From positions 434,001-498,000 of the forward strand of contig OX638316.1 of assembly GCA_951812525.1 (NCBI GenBank): DNA of 64,000 nt. Reading direction: 5' to 3'. Both the position numbers and the translations under genes were made by a program. Under the pieces are notes generated by a model. It did no database searches, had not been told where the DNA came from, and was given only the letters and a program-made list of their open reading frames with translations. Source of the DNA: an uncultured Poribacteria bacterium. Lineage in GTDB: Bacteria; Poribacteria; WGA-4E; WGA-3G. Of the stretch, positions 41,719-50,088 are shown piece by piece (the stretch's first letter is position 1; each line of letters opens with the position of its first letter).

Positions 41719-42528
41719 CTACAATAGCGATTTGAGAAATTCAATACTCTGTTTCGCAATCGTCTTCGGATCTGGTTTGAAGTCGAAAACCTCCGTTGAG
41801 ACATAACCGCTATAATCAATCTCTTTTAAGGCTTCGATGATCGGTGGATAGTCCACATTACCAGAACCCGGTAGATAACCGTTATCGTCGTTAGAGTGAA
41901 AATGGGCAACATGTGGGGCACAGTTACGAATCTGTGTTGGCATATCCAGCCCTTCCTTCGCAGTACTACAGACATCCAGAATCATCTGAAAATTAGGATG
42001 ATTCACTGCATTCACCATTTCAACGGCTTTGTCAGGGTTCGTGATGAAGTTTGTCTGATCGCTTGACAACGGCTCCATACACAACATCACATTTCTTTCA
42101 CCTGCGAGTGCTGCGCCTTCAGCAAACGTATCGCGAGCATAGCCCCATGCCTCCTCAAACGAGAGTGGGTCTATTACGTTGCGCTGCTGTGGCGAACCGA
42201 TCACCATTACCTTTCCGTTTAAATCGGCGCACAAGTTAATCAGTGCGAGGAAATAGTCCCGCGTCTCTTCACGGATTTCAGTATCTGGATGGTTAATATA
42301 AAGCCCGGGTGGTGAAACCAGCAGCCAATGCAGCCCAGCGATCTCTATCTTTGCGTTATCTGCAGCTTTTCGGATCCGTGTACGTTCAGCGTTACTAATG
42401 TCTAACACCGAATCCGCTAAAGTAAATGGTGCGATTTCAACAGCCTCATAGCCTAATTCAGCGGTATAGGTGAAAACATCTTCTATTTTCCAATCTTCAA
42501 ACATCTCGTTGCATATTGCGAGTTTCAT
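41719..42528 (-). CDS. Sugar phosphate isomerase/epimerase-like TIM barrel (AP endonuclease 2 family)
   Basis: 269 residues from ATG at 42528, with AGGAG upstream. The barrel motifs include MKLAICNEMF, LGYEAVEIAPFTLA, NVMLCMEPLSSDQTNFITNPDKAVEMVNAVNHPNFQMILDVCSTAKEG and HFHSNDDNGYLPGSG, ending in GYVSTEVFDF. Metal-binding Glu (MEPL), Asp (LDVC), His (HFHSND) and Glu (STEVF) match xylose-isomerase-like epimerases. Sugar or inositol-type substrates are typical. Promoter at 42557. Confidence 0.85.
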   Translation of the reverse strand: MKLAICNEMFEDWKIEDVFTYTAELGYEAVEIAPFTLADSVLDISNAERTRIRKAADNAKIEIAGLHWLLVSPPGLYINHPDTEIREETRDYFLALINLCADLNGKVMVIGSPQQRNVIDPLSFEEAWGYARDTFAEGAALAGERNVMLCMEPLSSDQTNFITNPDKAVEMVNAVNHPNFQMILDVCSTAKEGLDMPTQIRNCAPHVAHFHSNDDNGYLPGSGNVDYPPIIEALKEIDYSGYVSTEVFDFKPDPKTIAKQSIEFLKSLL

Positions 42529-42556
42529 TTTTTCTCCTGTATGCATTTTTCTATCT

Positions 42557-42585
42557 ATTCTATAGGGCTTCCGATTTTTTGTCAA
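42557..42585 (-). promoter_or_regulatory. Sigma70-type promoter for the isomerase and alpha/alpha-barrel genes
   Basis: On the minus strand TTGACA (42585-42580), 17 bp, TAGAAT (42562-42557), close to the ATG at 42528. Confidence 0.6.
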
Positions 42586-42659
42586 ATTTCCGCTACCTAC
42601 CGTCCATTCTTCCACCCTTCCATTCTCTGATAGGTGCAAACTTCGTCAGCGACGCTTAC

Positions 42660-42701
42660 CGACCACTGACCGCCGATAGCCGACAGCCAATAACTGAAAA
42701 A
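42660..42701. repeat. Heptanucleotide short tandem repeat, locus E
   Basis: Units CGACCAC, TGACCGC, CGATAGC, CGACAGC, CAATAAC, TGAAAAA, preceded by GCGACGCTT (42649-42657) as at locus D. A pair of TTCCA octamers lies further upstream (42607-42622). Confidence 0.6.
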
Positions 42702-42705
42702 TCGT

Positions 42706-42735
42706 TTCGCACATAAAAAGAAAATATGATATAAT
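42706..42735 (+). promoter_or_regulatory. Possible promoter for the aminotransferase
   Basis: TTCGCA (42706-42711), 18 bp, TATAAT (42730-42735). The -10 is perfect but the -35 is weak. Confidence 0.35.
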
Positions 42736-42790
42736 TACTCATAACTAAGATACTCTTTCACTTTTCGGCATTATAATGGGGGAAAAAAGA

Positions 42791-44137
42791 ATGCATACCA
42801 TTTTAGAGCGTTACCAAAAGACTTTTGCCAAAGACAGAGAAATGTCACACGCCGCAAATCAACTGTTTCCCGACGGCGTAACACATGATGGGCGGCACAT
42901 GTCCCCCTTCCCGATCTATATTACCCATGCCCAAGGCTCAAAGAAATGGGGACTTGCCGACAAAGAATTTATCGACTATTGGGCGGGCCACGGCGCACTC
43001 TTACTCGGTCACAACCCACCGGAAATTGTAGAAGCAGTGACGACCCAGATGCATCGAGGGACACACTACGGAGCATGCCATCCGCTGGAACTGGAATGGG
43101 GTTCACTCGTGACACAGCTGATTCCATCAGCAGAACGCGTCCGATTCGTTAGTTCCGGTACAGAGGCAACACTAATGGCAATTCGCCTTGCGCGCACCTA
43201 TACCGGTAAAAACAAGGTGTTAAAATTTTCAGGACATTTCCACGGCTGGCATGATAGTGTAATTTTAGGCGCATACCCGCCTTTCGATATGAGTGTTCCT
43301 GGCATCCCACAGGAAGTGCGTAACATAACCTTGTTGTGTCCACCGAACGATATTGATGCCGTTGAGACCCAACTGAAAACGGACAAAGATATTGCTTGCA
43401 TCATTATTGAACCGACTGGTGCCTCTTTCGGTATCGTCCCGACCAACGGCACATTTTTAAGGCAGCTGCGTGAATTAACACAAACACACGGGGTTCCCTT
43501 AATTTTCGACGAAGTAATCACGGGGTTCCGAGTCGCACCCGGCGGCGCGCAAGCACATTATAACGTCACACCGGACATGACAACGCTCGCAAAAATATTA
43601 GCAGGCGGACTTCCCGGCGGCGCGCTTGCTGGTAAAAAAGAGATTCTCGAACTCATCTCCATGAAATCAGAACGTGACGGCTTGAAAATGCCACATCCAG
43701 GCACCTTTAACGCCAATCCGCTCTCCGCTTCTGCGGGTATCGCCATGCTTAACTTAATCAAAACAGGTGAACCGAACAAGCAGGCGAATCAGACAGCTGC
43801 ACGACTGCGCACTGAACTGAACAGCGTTATCGATGATTACGAACTCGACTGGGTGGTTTACGGGGAATTTTCGGGGCTTAAGCTGCTCATCGGACACGGT
43901 GAAAACGATATGCGTACCTCGGACTTTGATCCGTATGCGTGGGACTATCGGAAACTGAAGGGGAGTAGCGACGCCGATATGTTAATGCGTCTCCGGTGTG
44001 GTCTGCTGCTGAACGGCATCGATCTTGCCAGCAATGGCGGAATGACGACCACAGCGCATACAGAGGAAGATGTTACGAAAACGGTCGCAGCATTTGCACA
44101 AACCCTTGAATGGCTGAAAGCAGAGAAAGCATTGTAA
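42791..44137 (+). CDS. Class III PLP-dependent aminotransferase / aminomutase-like
   Basis: 448 residues from ATG at 42791 (GGGGGA upstream; an ATG five codons earlier is possible). PLP motifs are VSSGTEATLMAIRLARTYTGKNKVLKFSGHFHGWHD, IEPTGA, LIFDEVITGFRVAPGGAQ with the conserved Asp, and TLAKILAGGLPGGALAG containing the PLP-binding Lys. The overall layout matches glutamate-1-semialdehyde aminomutase (HemL), but generic class III aminotransferases look the same and no hem genes adjoin it. Here it lies near catabolic genes, so a HemL role is not asserted. Confidence 0.88.
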   Translation: MHTILERYQKTFAKDREMSHAANQLFPDGVTHDGRHMSPFPIYITHAQGSKKWGLADKEFIDYWAGHGALLLGHNPPEIVEAVTTQMHRGTHYGACHPLELEWGSLVTQLIPSAERVRFVSSGTEATLMAIRLARTYTGKNKVLKFSGHFHGWHDSVILGAYPPFDMSVPGIPQEVRNITLLCPPNDIDAVETQLKTDKDIACIIIEPTGASFGIVPTNGTFLRQLRELTQTHGVPLIFDEVITGFRVAPGGAQAHYNVTPDMTTLAKILAGGLPGGALAGKKEILELISMKSERDGLKMPHPGTFNANPLSASAGIAMLNLIKTGEPNKQANQTAARLRTELNSVIDDYELDWVVYGEFSGLKLLIGHGENDMRTSDFDPYAWDYRKLKGSSDADMLMRLRCGLLLNGIDLASNGGMTTTAHTEEDVTKTVAAFAQTLEWLKAEKAL

Positions 44138-44192
44138 AGTCGTGCTTACAATGCACGCCACTAAAAGAGACAAAGCGCATAGCGAACTTACG

Positions 44193-44217
44193 GTAGGCGA
44201 GGTTTCCCAACCTCGTC
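44193..44217. repeat. Extragenic palindrome GGCGAGGTT/AACCTCGTC, copy 2
   Basis: Stem GGCGAGGTT (44196-44204) with AACCTCGTC (44209-44217, one G-T pair) and loop TCCC, preceded by GTA. It matches the palindrome at 1726-1747 except for loop bases and one stem position. Confidence 0.55.
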
Positions 44218-44273
44218 CCTTCCCAGTAACGGGTGGTAATCCGAGTACGCGGTGTATCAGTAAAGGAGTATAG

Positions 44274-45257
44274 ATGAAAACGATTACGTATCGCGACGCC
44301 CTCAAGGAAGCGTTGGCAGAAGAGATGGATCGCGATGATGCAGTCTTCATAATGGGCGAGGATATCGCTGAATACGGTGGAGCCTATAAGGTAACAGATG
44401 GGCTTTTTCAAGAATACGGGAAAGACCGCATCCGAAATACACCAATCTCGGAAGCCGCCATTATTGGAACAGCCCTCGGCGCGGCGGTCACGGGAATGCG
44501 TCCTGTTGCCGAGTTGATGTACATCGATTTCACAGCGGTCGGCATGGACCAGATCGTGAACCAAGTCGCTAAGATCCGTTATATGGTGGGTGGGCAGTTA
44601 GATGTGCCACTTGTGATTCGGACGCAGGGTGGTGCCGGTCGATCCTCTGCTGCGCAGCATGCCCAGAGTCTTGAAGCGTGGTTTGTACATATTCCAGGGC
44701 TTCTCGTTGTGATGCCCTCTACACCCTACGATGCAAAAGGATTACTGAAAACAGCGATCCGAGACGACAATCCGATTATGTTCATTGAGCATAAACTCCT
44801 TTACACAGAAGAGGGTGAGATTCCTGAAGAAGAATATACGATTCCGTTGGGTGTAGCGGACGTGAAACGCGAAGGTGAGGATGTGACGATTCTCGCGACA
44901 TCGCGGATGGTTTTGAACGCACTCACCGCAGCAGACGCACTCGCCGCTGAAGGCATTTCTGCCGAAGTTATCGATCCAAGAACACTGATGCCGCTTGACA
45001 AAGACAGTATTCTTAACTCCGTAAAGAAAACGAACCGGCTGCTCATTGCACACGAAGCCGTCGGCAGAGCAGGCTTTGGTGCAGAAATCGCCGCGATGGT
45101 CGTGCGTGAAGCGTTTGACTATCTGGATGCACCTATTGAGCGGGTCGCGGCGGAACCAGTGCCTGTTCCCTTTGCACCGGTGATGGAGAACTTTGTTATC
45201 CCCGATGCAGAACAGATCATTGACGCGGCACGAAAACTCGTCCGTTATGAAATCTAA
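44274..45257 (+). CDS. Alpha-keto acid dehydrogenase E1 beta subunit (lone)
   Basis: 327 residues. Transketolase pyrimidine-domain motifs are ITYRDALKEALAEEMDRDDAVFIMGEDIAEYGGAYKVTDGLFQEYG and PISEAAIIGTALGAAVTGMRPVAELMYIDF. Then come AGRSSAAQHAQSLEAWFVHIPGL and the C-terminal transketolase-C domain with HEAVGRAGFGAEIAA. E1 beta needs an E1 alpha partner to bind thiamine diphosphate, yet none adjoins it: an aminotransferase lies upstream and the next gene is convergent. The substrate (pyruvate, branched-chain or acetoin) is undetermined. Confidence 0.9.
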   Translation: MKTITYRDALKEALAEEMDRDDAVFIMGEDIAEYGGAYKVTDGLFQEYGKDRIRNTPISEAAIIGTALGAAVTGMRPVAELMYIDFTAVGMDQIVNQVAKIRYMVGGQLDVPLVIRTQGGAGRSSAAQHAQSLEAWFVHIPGLLVVMPSTPYDAKGLLKTAIRDDNPIMFIEHKLLYTEEGEIPEEEYTIPLGVADVKREGEDVTILATSRMVLNALTAADALAAEGISAEVIDPRTLMPLDKDSILNSVKKTNRLLIAHEAVGRAGFGAEIAAMVVREAFDYLDAPIERVAAEPVPVPFAPVMENFVIPDAEQIIDAARKLVRYEI

Positions 45258-45281
45258 AAAGTAGATTGCCCTGACGTACCT

Positions 45282-45306
45282 CTGGCACGCGTTGCCAGCG
45301 TGCCAG
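45282..45306. terminator. Inverted repeat between convergent genes
   Basis: CTGGCACGC (45282-45290), 7-nt loop, GCGTGCCAG (45298-45306): a perfect 9-bp GC-rich stem without a T-run, between the E1-beta gene and the convergent transporter gene. Confidence 0.45.
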
Positions 45307-45330
45307 CAGCGGAATGGGATCTGTCAAAAT

Positions 45331-46563
45331 TTAGTTATCTTCTGTCTTTTCTAACCTCTGATACGCACGCACCAAACTGAAAGCGATCGGTGCCCATATC
45401 ACCGCCATCAGCATAGCCGTAATGGAATAGGCAGCACCTACAATCGTTCCTACGCCTAACCGGGCTAGTTCAATCACACCGGCACTCCCACCCTTCGAGA
45501 ATCGATATCCAAACGAATCAATTACCTGTTTCGCACGATAGCGCGAATCGTAAGAGAGCGGCATATAGAACAACTCTTTCGCTGCCCGAAAAATCGAGTA
45601 ATCTAAGGCTTTAAAAATCACATACGCCCCTGTTCCAGTCCGAAGCGAAGGAGACACCGTCAAAATAAGACTGCTGACAAAATGAACTATCGGAACAGAG
45701 AGATGAATGTAACGCAGCGCGATAAACCTAAGTACAAGCGGTACAGCCACCAGTTGCAAAACGCCTGCGCTCAATCCAAGATACCCATACACTGACCCGT
45801 AAAATGCTGTTCGCATATCTGTATCCGGTCGCTCCAATTCCGCCAACACATTGAACCGAAGGTCTAACACAGTAGAGACTACCTGCGTGCTTAAGATTAG
45901 CAGCCCGATAAAAACAAGGTATCTGGAACGAAAAAGGGTCTTCACGCCGACATGTCCCAGCCTACCATCCGCCTCTTCTGGACTTGGTTTCGGTTCACCA
46001 CCAAATCTGTAAGCAATTACACCGAAAACCGCTGTCGGTACAAGGGACGCGGCTGTGAACAACAATAACGCTTCGGTACCTAACACGGTCGCCAACTTAC
46101 TCACAAGCATGCCACCAAGGAACGAACCCAGAGACGCTACGGCACAGAAAGGCCCATTAATCCGCTTCGCCTGTTCAGTCGTTAGTACGCTGTTTACGAA
46201 CGACCAGAATTGCTCAATGATTATTACGATATACGCTTCGCGGAATACATAGATGACCGCCGCAGCTAAATGCACACCACGGATGAGTGCAGCATAGCAC
46301 CCAAGAATTAAAATCGCAGAAAAAAGTGAGGTTACTGCCAACGCACGCGTCGGACCCTGCCACGAAAGAAGACGTCCATAACCGTAGAGCAGCACAAATA
46401 GGCTCGGTGGGACTGCCACCATACCGCGTGGGAGATTCTCGGCACCGTATGCCTCAATGAACAAGGAAGTCGAGACGGAACGGATAAACTCATAACCGAA
46501 TAGTACAAAACTGGCAGCACTACTGATTGCAATGGCGGCGAAAATAAGTCGTCGTGGAAACAT
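45331..46563 (-). CDS. Multi-span transporter resembling nucleotide (ATP/ADP) translocases or MFS
   Basis: 410 residues with roughly 10-12 hydrophobic helices. Conserved spots include YVFREAYIVIIIEQFWSFVNSVLTTEQAKRINGPFCAVASLGSFLGG (about 109-154) and the C-terminal VIFKALDYSIFRAAKELFYMPLSYDSRYRAKQVIDSFGYRFSKGG (about 316-360). The latter closely resembles the Tlc/Npt ATP/ADP exchange-type proteins and their wider bacterial relatives (YR.K..ID......GK). Whether it moves nucleotides cannot be told. It lies 44 bp downstream of a PhyH gene in the same direction. Confidence 0.65.
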   Translation of the reverse strand: MFPRRLIFAAIAISSAASFVLFGYEFIRSVSTSLFIEAYGAENLPRGMVAVPPSLFVLLYGYGRLLSWQGPTRALAVTSLFSAILILGCYAALIRGVHLAAAVIYVFREAYIVIIIEQFWSFVNSVLTTEQAKRINGPFCAVASLGSFLGGMLVSKLATVLGTEALLLFTAASLVPTAVFGVIAYRFGGEPKPSPEEADGRLGHVGVKTLFRSRYLVFIGLLILSTQVVSTVLDLRFNVLAELERPDTDMRTAFYGSVYGYLGLSAGVLQLVAVPLVLRFIALRYIHLSVPIVHFVSSLILTVSPSLRTGTGAYVIFKALDYSIFRAAKELFYMPLSYDSRYRAKQVIDSFGYRFSKGGSAGVIELARLGVGTIVGAAYSITAMLMAVIWAPIAFSLVRAYQRLEKTEDN

Positions 46564-46607
46564 AAACAGAATTTAACTCCCTGAGATCGACCTTTTAAGG
46601 AATTTCA

Positions 46608-47435
46608 TTACCGTTTCGGAATCGTATCCTCAGATGGACGGGGATTGTGCACCCAATGTCCATTCGGATCGGTACCTCTGGCGACAATGGCGCGTTGGTT
46701 CCAATCGTTCGCGGCATGGACTTCGGGCGGGACGAACCGCATCGTCAACCCGCAACGCCGTCGGTCTGAAGTGTTCGGTTCAGAGCCGTGCAACAGCAAA
46801 TCAGAATGCAAGGACATCTGTCCAGCTTTCATTTCAAAAGGAAAAGGCGTATCTCCGTATTGTGTAGCACCATGCACTGTCTGACCGAGTACATTCTTTT
46901 CCTCAGCAGTGCTCCGTTCAAAGGCGATTTGTCCGTGCCGATGTGACTTGGGAATAACAGTCATCGCGCCGTTCTCGACTGCGGCATCGTCAATAGCGAG
47001 CCACACAGTGACGGTTTTGCTTGGGGACAGGGGCCAATAGGAAGCATCTTGATGCCAACTCACCTGCTTGACATCACCCGGCATCTTGCAGAAGTAGTGC
47101 GTCCCCCAACAGATTAGGGTTTCACCAAGCAGATCCTGCACATAATCCAGAATCCTATCTTCCGTAACCAGATCGTGGAGACCTGTGCAGGTGGTGTGCC
47201 ATCCGTTAATGGAGTAGCTATTCATCCCCGCTACCAACGCCTTTTCCATGAGTTGATCGAAATAGGCGCGGTGTTTCGCGATTTCTGATTCAGAAAAGAC
47301 ATCCAAAGGCGAGATGAACCCGTTTTCATTGAAGTGTTCAATTTGAGCAGATGTTAAAGTCGATGGATTTTCGTTTTCAACCGGAAAAAACTGTAGTTTT
47401 CGTTTGAGTTCCGGCATTGCATCCGTAATCGGCAT
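46608..47435 (-). CDS. Phytanoyl-CoA dioxygenase (PhyH)-family protein 2
   Basis: 275 residues. Iron ligands: His-x-Asp in VSWHQDASYWPL (about 128-139) and the distal His and Arg in LLLHGSEPNTSDRRRCGLTMRFV (about 220-242). The cofactor-binding fold is double-stranded beta helix. The substrate is unknown. A sigma70-type promoter on the minus strand (47484-47512) faces the methyltransferase gene's promoter, giving closely spaced divergent transcription. Confidence 0.88.
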   Translation of the reverse strand: MPITDAMPELKRKLQFFPVENENPSTLTSAQIEHFNENGFISPLDVFSESEIAKHRAYFDQLMEKALVAGMNSYSINGWHTTCTGLHDLVTEDRILDYVQDLLGETLICWGTHYFCKMPGDVKQVSWHQDASYWPLSPSKTVTVWLAIDDAAVENGAMTVIPKSHRHGQIAFERSTAEEKNVLGQTVHGATQYGDTPFPFEMKAGQMSLHSDLLLHGSEPNTSDRRRCGLTMRFVPPEVHAANDWNQRAIVARGTDPNGHWVHNPRPSEDTIPKR

Positions 47436-47483
47436 CGGAGCGTCCTCTTTTCTCCAAGTGAGTTAGAAGTTTGTATTGTGCGT

Positions 47484-47512
47484 ATAATACCAAATTCGGA
47501 CGTTGATGTCAA
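47484..47512 (-). promoter_or_regulatory. Sigma70-type promoter for PhyH 2
   Basis: On the minus strand TTGACA (47512-47507), 17 bp, TATTAT (47489-47484). Confidence 0.65.
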
Positions 47513-47527
47513 CGCCGAAAATTCCAC

Positions 47528-47556
47528 TTGACATTTAGCAGGAATAAGTTTATATT
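47528..47556 (+). promoter_or_regulatory. Sigma70-type promoter for the 47645 methyltransferase
   Basis: TTGACA (47528-47533), 17 bp, TATATT (47551-47556). Its -35 lies 15 bp from that of the opposing promoter at 47507-47512, so the two may compete. Confidence 0.65.
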
Positions 47557-47644
47557 AACCGAATAATATGTTAGCAAATGTCTATCCCTGTTGGACAAAA
47601 AAACACACCTACAGAGACCTACCTATTAGAGAAACACTAAGAAC

Positions 47645-48646
47645 ATGGATAACAAACGAGCGAGTGGACGTTATTACACCCGTGGTAACCCGTTTCAGTT
47701 AGAACCATTCCAGACGTGGGCAAAAGAACTTAACTTAGAACAACAGATAACTTTAGAACCGTTTGCGGGTGCTAAGGACATCCCACAACTGATTGACGCA
47801 GCACATCTGCGGTGCCGAGATTGGACATTTTTTGACATTGCACCGGGTGCGAATGGAATTGTACAACGCGACACGCTCGCCGACTTCCCCAAAGGGTTTA
47901 ATGTTTGTATTACCAATCCACCGTGGTTAGCACGTAACTCCGCCACGCGCCGCGGCTTACCTTTCCCAGATGCAACTGACTACGATGATCTCTACAAATA
48001 CGCACTTGAACAATGCCTGACACATTGCGAGTGGGTAGCAGCAATTATCCCAGAAGCGTTTATTCGGAGCGGTCTGTTTCTACAACGGCTACGCGATTTT
48101 ATCTCGTTAGTCCCGGAAACACGGGAGGAAAAAAAACAGGAGAATAAAAAACGAGATACTTCCTATATGTTTGAAGACACGGAACATCCGGTAGGTCTCG
48201 CACTGTTCGCACCCTACCCGACACCGGATGTTAAGATTTGGCGCAATAATCAGCTACTTGGCGGTCTTAATAAACTTCGCAGACACCTTCCGATGCCTTC
48301 TTCAAACCGCAGCATTGTATTCAATGATCCGAAGGGAAATTTGGGACTCATTGCCATAGACAATACTGTCTCCGCCTCTATCCGTTTTTGTCCCCCGGCG
48401 GAACTGAAAGACTATCCTATCCGCGTCCACTGCCGTTCCATTACGAAAATTGGCGTGCCATGGCGTGTGGATATAGATATGCTCAATGCTCGTTTAGCAA
48501 CGATTCGAGAGCAAACTCACGATGTTTTCTTGACGGCGTTCAAAGGCATGCGTCGTGATGGACACTACCGTCGACGGTTAGATTGGGCTTTAACGCGAGC
48601 GATTGTTGATGCCCAACACCTGCAACTTGAAACCAGTGAGGAATAG
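47645..48646 (+). CDS. Second orphan adenine-type DNA methyltransferase (NPPW)
   Basis: 333 residues. Motifs are SGRYYTRGNPFQLEPFQTWAKELNLEQQITLEPFAGAKDI (family motif I region LEPFAG), FFDIAP and the catalytic CITNPPWLARNSATRRG (about 87-103). NPPW is one of the accepted motif IV variants. No restriction gene is adjacent: a PhyH gene lies upstream and a small lipoprotein downstream, starting 3 bp after its stop. It differs from the methylase at 4725 in motif and length, so the host probably has two distinct recognition sites. Confidence 0.7.
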   Translation: MDNKRASGRYYTRGNPFQLEPFQTWAKELNLEQQITLEPFAGAKDIPQLIDAAHLRCRDWTFFDIAPGANGIVQRDTLADFPKGFNVCITNPPWLARNSATRRGLPFPDATDYDDLYKYALEQCLTHCEWVAAIIPEAFIRSGLFLQRLRDFISLVPETREEKKQENKKRDTSYMFEDTEHPVGLALFAPYPTPDVKIWRNNQLLGGLNKLRRHLPMPSSNRSIVFNDPKGNLGLIAIDNTVSASIRFCPPAELKDYPIRVHCRSITKIGVPWRVDIDMLNARLATIREQTHDVFLTAFKGMRRDGHYRRRLDWALTRAIVDAQHLQLETSEE

Positions 48647-48649
48647 AAA

Positions 48650-48982
48650 ATGAACATGCAAAAATTAGTCTGTATTTTTCTATTGATAGCACTCATTATG
48701 CTCGCAGGATGTATACCCGGTGATGGGAAACACACTGAGGAGAAACCGGCTGGATTCTTTTGGGGAATTTGGCACGGGTGGATTGCGCCGATTTCGCTTA
48801 TTTGGGGATTGCTGTTTAACCCAGAGATCCGTCTCTACGAGCCTAATAACAGTGGATGGGCTTACGATTTTGGGTTTTATATCGCCGTTATCAGCGGTTT
48901 TGGTGGTATTTCTCTCTCACGGAGTGGCAAAACCTTCTTCTCACGCAGTAAACGTGAGAAGGCTGAAGTCGGAGGGGAGTAG
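48650..48982 (+). CDS. Small lipoprotein with membrane segments
   Basis: 110 residues. The signal peptide ends in a clean lipobox, LAGC, with the lipidated Cys at about 21. It is followed by a hydrophobic stretch (GFFWGIWHGWIAPISLIWGLLFN) and a second (FYIAVISGFGGISL), then a basic C-terminus. No family is recognised with confidence. It is separated by 3 bp from the methyltransferase, so co-transcription is likely. Confidence 0.65.
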   Translation: MNMQKLVCIFLLIALIMLAGCIPGDGKHTEEKPAGFFWGIWHGWIAPISLIWGLLFNPEIRLYEPNNSGWAYDFGFYIAVISGFGGISLSRSGKTFFSRSKREKAEVGGE

Positions 48983-49080
48983 TAATTACGAATAGAGATT
49001 TTCAAAGGAAACTTGAATGTTAGAACAACACAAATTAACACCGGCGGAAAGTAAATGTTAATAGAGGAGGGATCTAATCA

Positions 49081-50073
49081 GTGAAAGTTTTAGTCATTGG
49101 TGGAACAGGCAACATCAGTCGAGGAATCGTCACGGCGTTGCAGAACCGGAGCCATGAAGTCGTTCTATTCAACCGCGGACAACACGCCGACCCACCACCG
49201 CCTGATATCCGTGTAATTCACGGCGATCGGCAGCATCGCGAGGATTTTGAGACGAAAGTCAGTGCTGAAAATTGGGATGCTGTGATTGATATGATTAGCT
49301 TCAACGCAGACGATGCCGCATCGGCACTTCGGGCATGCCAAGGACGCGTCGGACACTTCGTCCAATGCTCAACCGTGATGACCTATGGACCACCATTTAG
49401 TGGCATTAATCTCCCAGAGACAGCACCATTGCAAGGCACATCAGGCTATGGACTGGGCAAAATCGATGCCGATAATCTCCTGCTGGAGGCACACGCACGC
49501 GATGGATTCCCTGTAACCATCTTCAAGCCGTCGTATACACACGGTCCCGGCATAAATCTTCACCGGCAGGTGGGCGGAGACGGTAGTTGGATTGATCGAT
49601 TACGCAAGGGAAAACCGATCCTCTCCGCAGGCGATGGACTCAATTATTTTCAATTCCTGTCATCTCGCGACGCCGGTGTTGCGTTTACAGATATATTGGG
49701 AAAATCCAATTCCTTCGGTGAAATATACAACATTGTCCACCCAAAAGCGCGAACGTGGGACGAATGGCACCGTGCAGCGGCGGAGGCACTCGGTGTTGAC
49801 ATAGAGATTGTGCATGTATCCCAAGAAACCCTCATCGCGATGGCACCAGAACGGTTCAGTGGTTTACAGGGGAATTTCGGACACACCCAGATCTTCAGCC
49901 ACGAAAAACTCGCAGCAGTCCTACCTGAATTCAGACCACAAATTCCGGTTACAGAGAGTGTAGGAGAAAACATCGCATGGATGGACAAACACAATCTGGT
50001 CCCAGATAGCGATGCCGACGATTTGGAGGATCAAATTATCGATGCAGTTCGCAATCTACCTCGTATTCGGTAG
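49081..50073 (+). CDS. NAD-dependent epimerase/dehydratase family protein
   Basis: 330 residues, GTG start with AGGAGG upstream. The Rossmann motif is VLVIGGTGNISRGIV (about 3-17). Later residues include CSTVMTYGPPFSG, SGYGLGKIDADNLLLEAH (Tyr/Lys, the SDR-extended pair) and FKPSYTHGPG. It resembles the atypical extended SDR group that includes isoflavone-reductase-like and nucleoside-sugar epimerases. The substrate is unknown. PhyH 3 follows 15 bp downstream. Confidence 0.85.
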   Translation: MKVLVIGGTGNISRGIVTALQNRSHEVVLFNRGQHADPPPPDIRVIHGDRQHREDFETKVSAENWDAVIDMISFNADDAASALRACQGRVGHFVQCSTVMTYGPPFSGINLPETAPLQGTSGYGLGKIDADNLLLEAHARDGFPVTIFKPSYTHGPGINLHRQVGGDGSWIDRLRKGKPILSAGDGLNYFQFLSSRDAGVAFTDILGKSNSFGEIYNIVHPKARTWDEWHRAAAEALGVDIEIVHVSQETLIAMAPERFSGLQGNFGHTQIFSHEKLAAVLPEFRPQIPVTESVGENIAWMDKHNLVPDSDADDLEDQIIDAVRNLPRIR

Positions 50074-50088
50074 TGCGGAGGAAAAAAT

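Noticed and set aside
42791-44137. Naming the aminotransferase hemL
   Set aside because: Class III aminotransferases share these motifs; no haem-synthesis context is present, so only the family is claimed.
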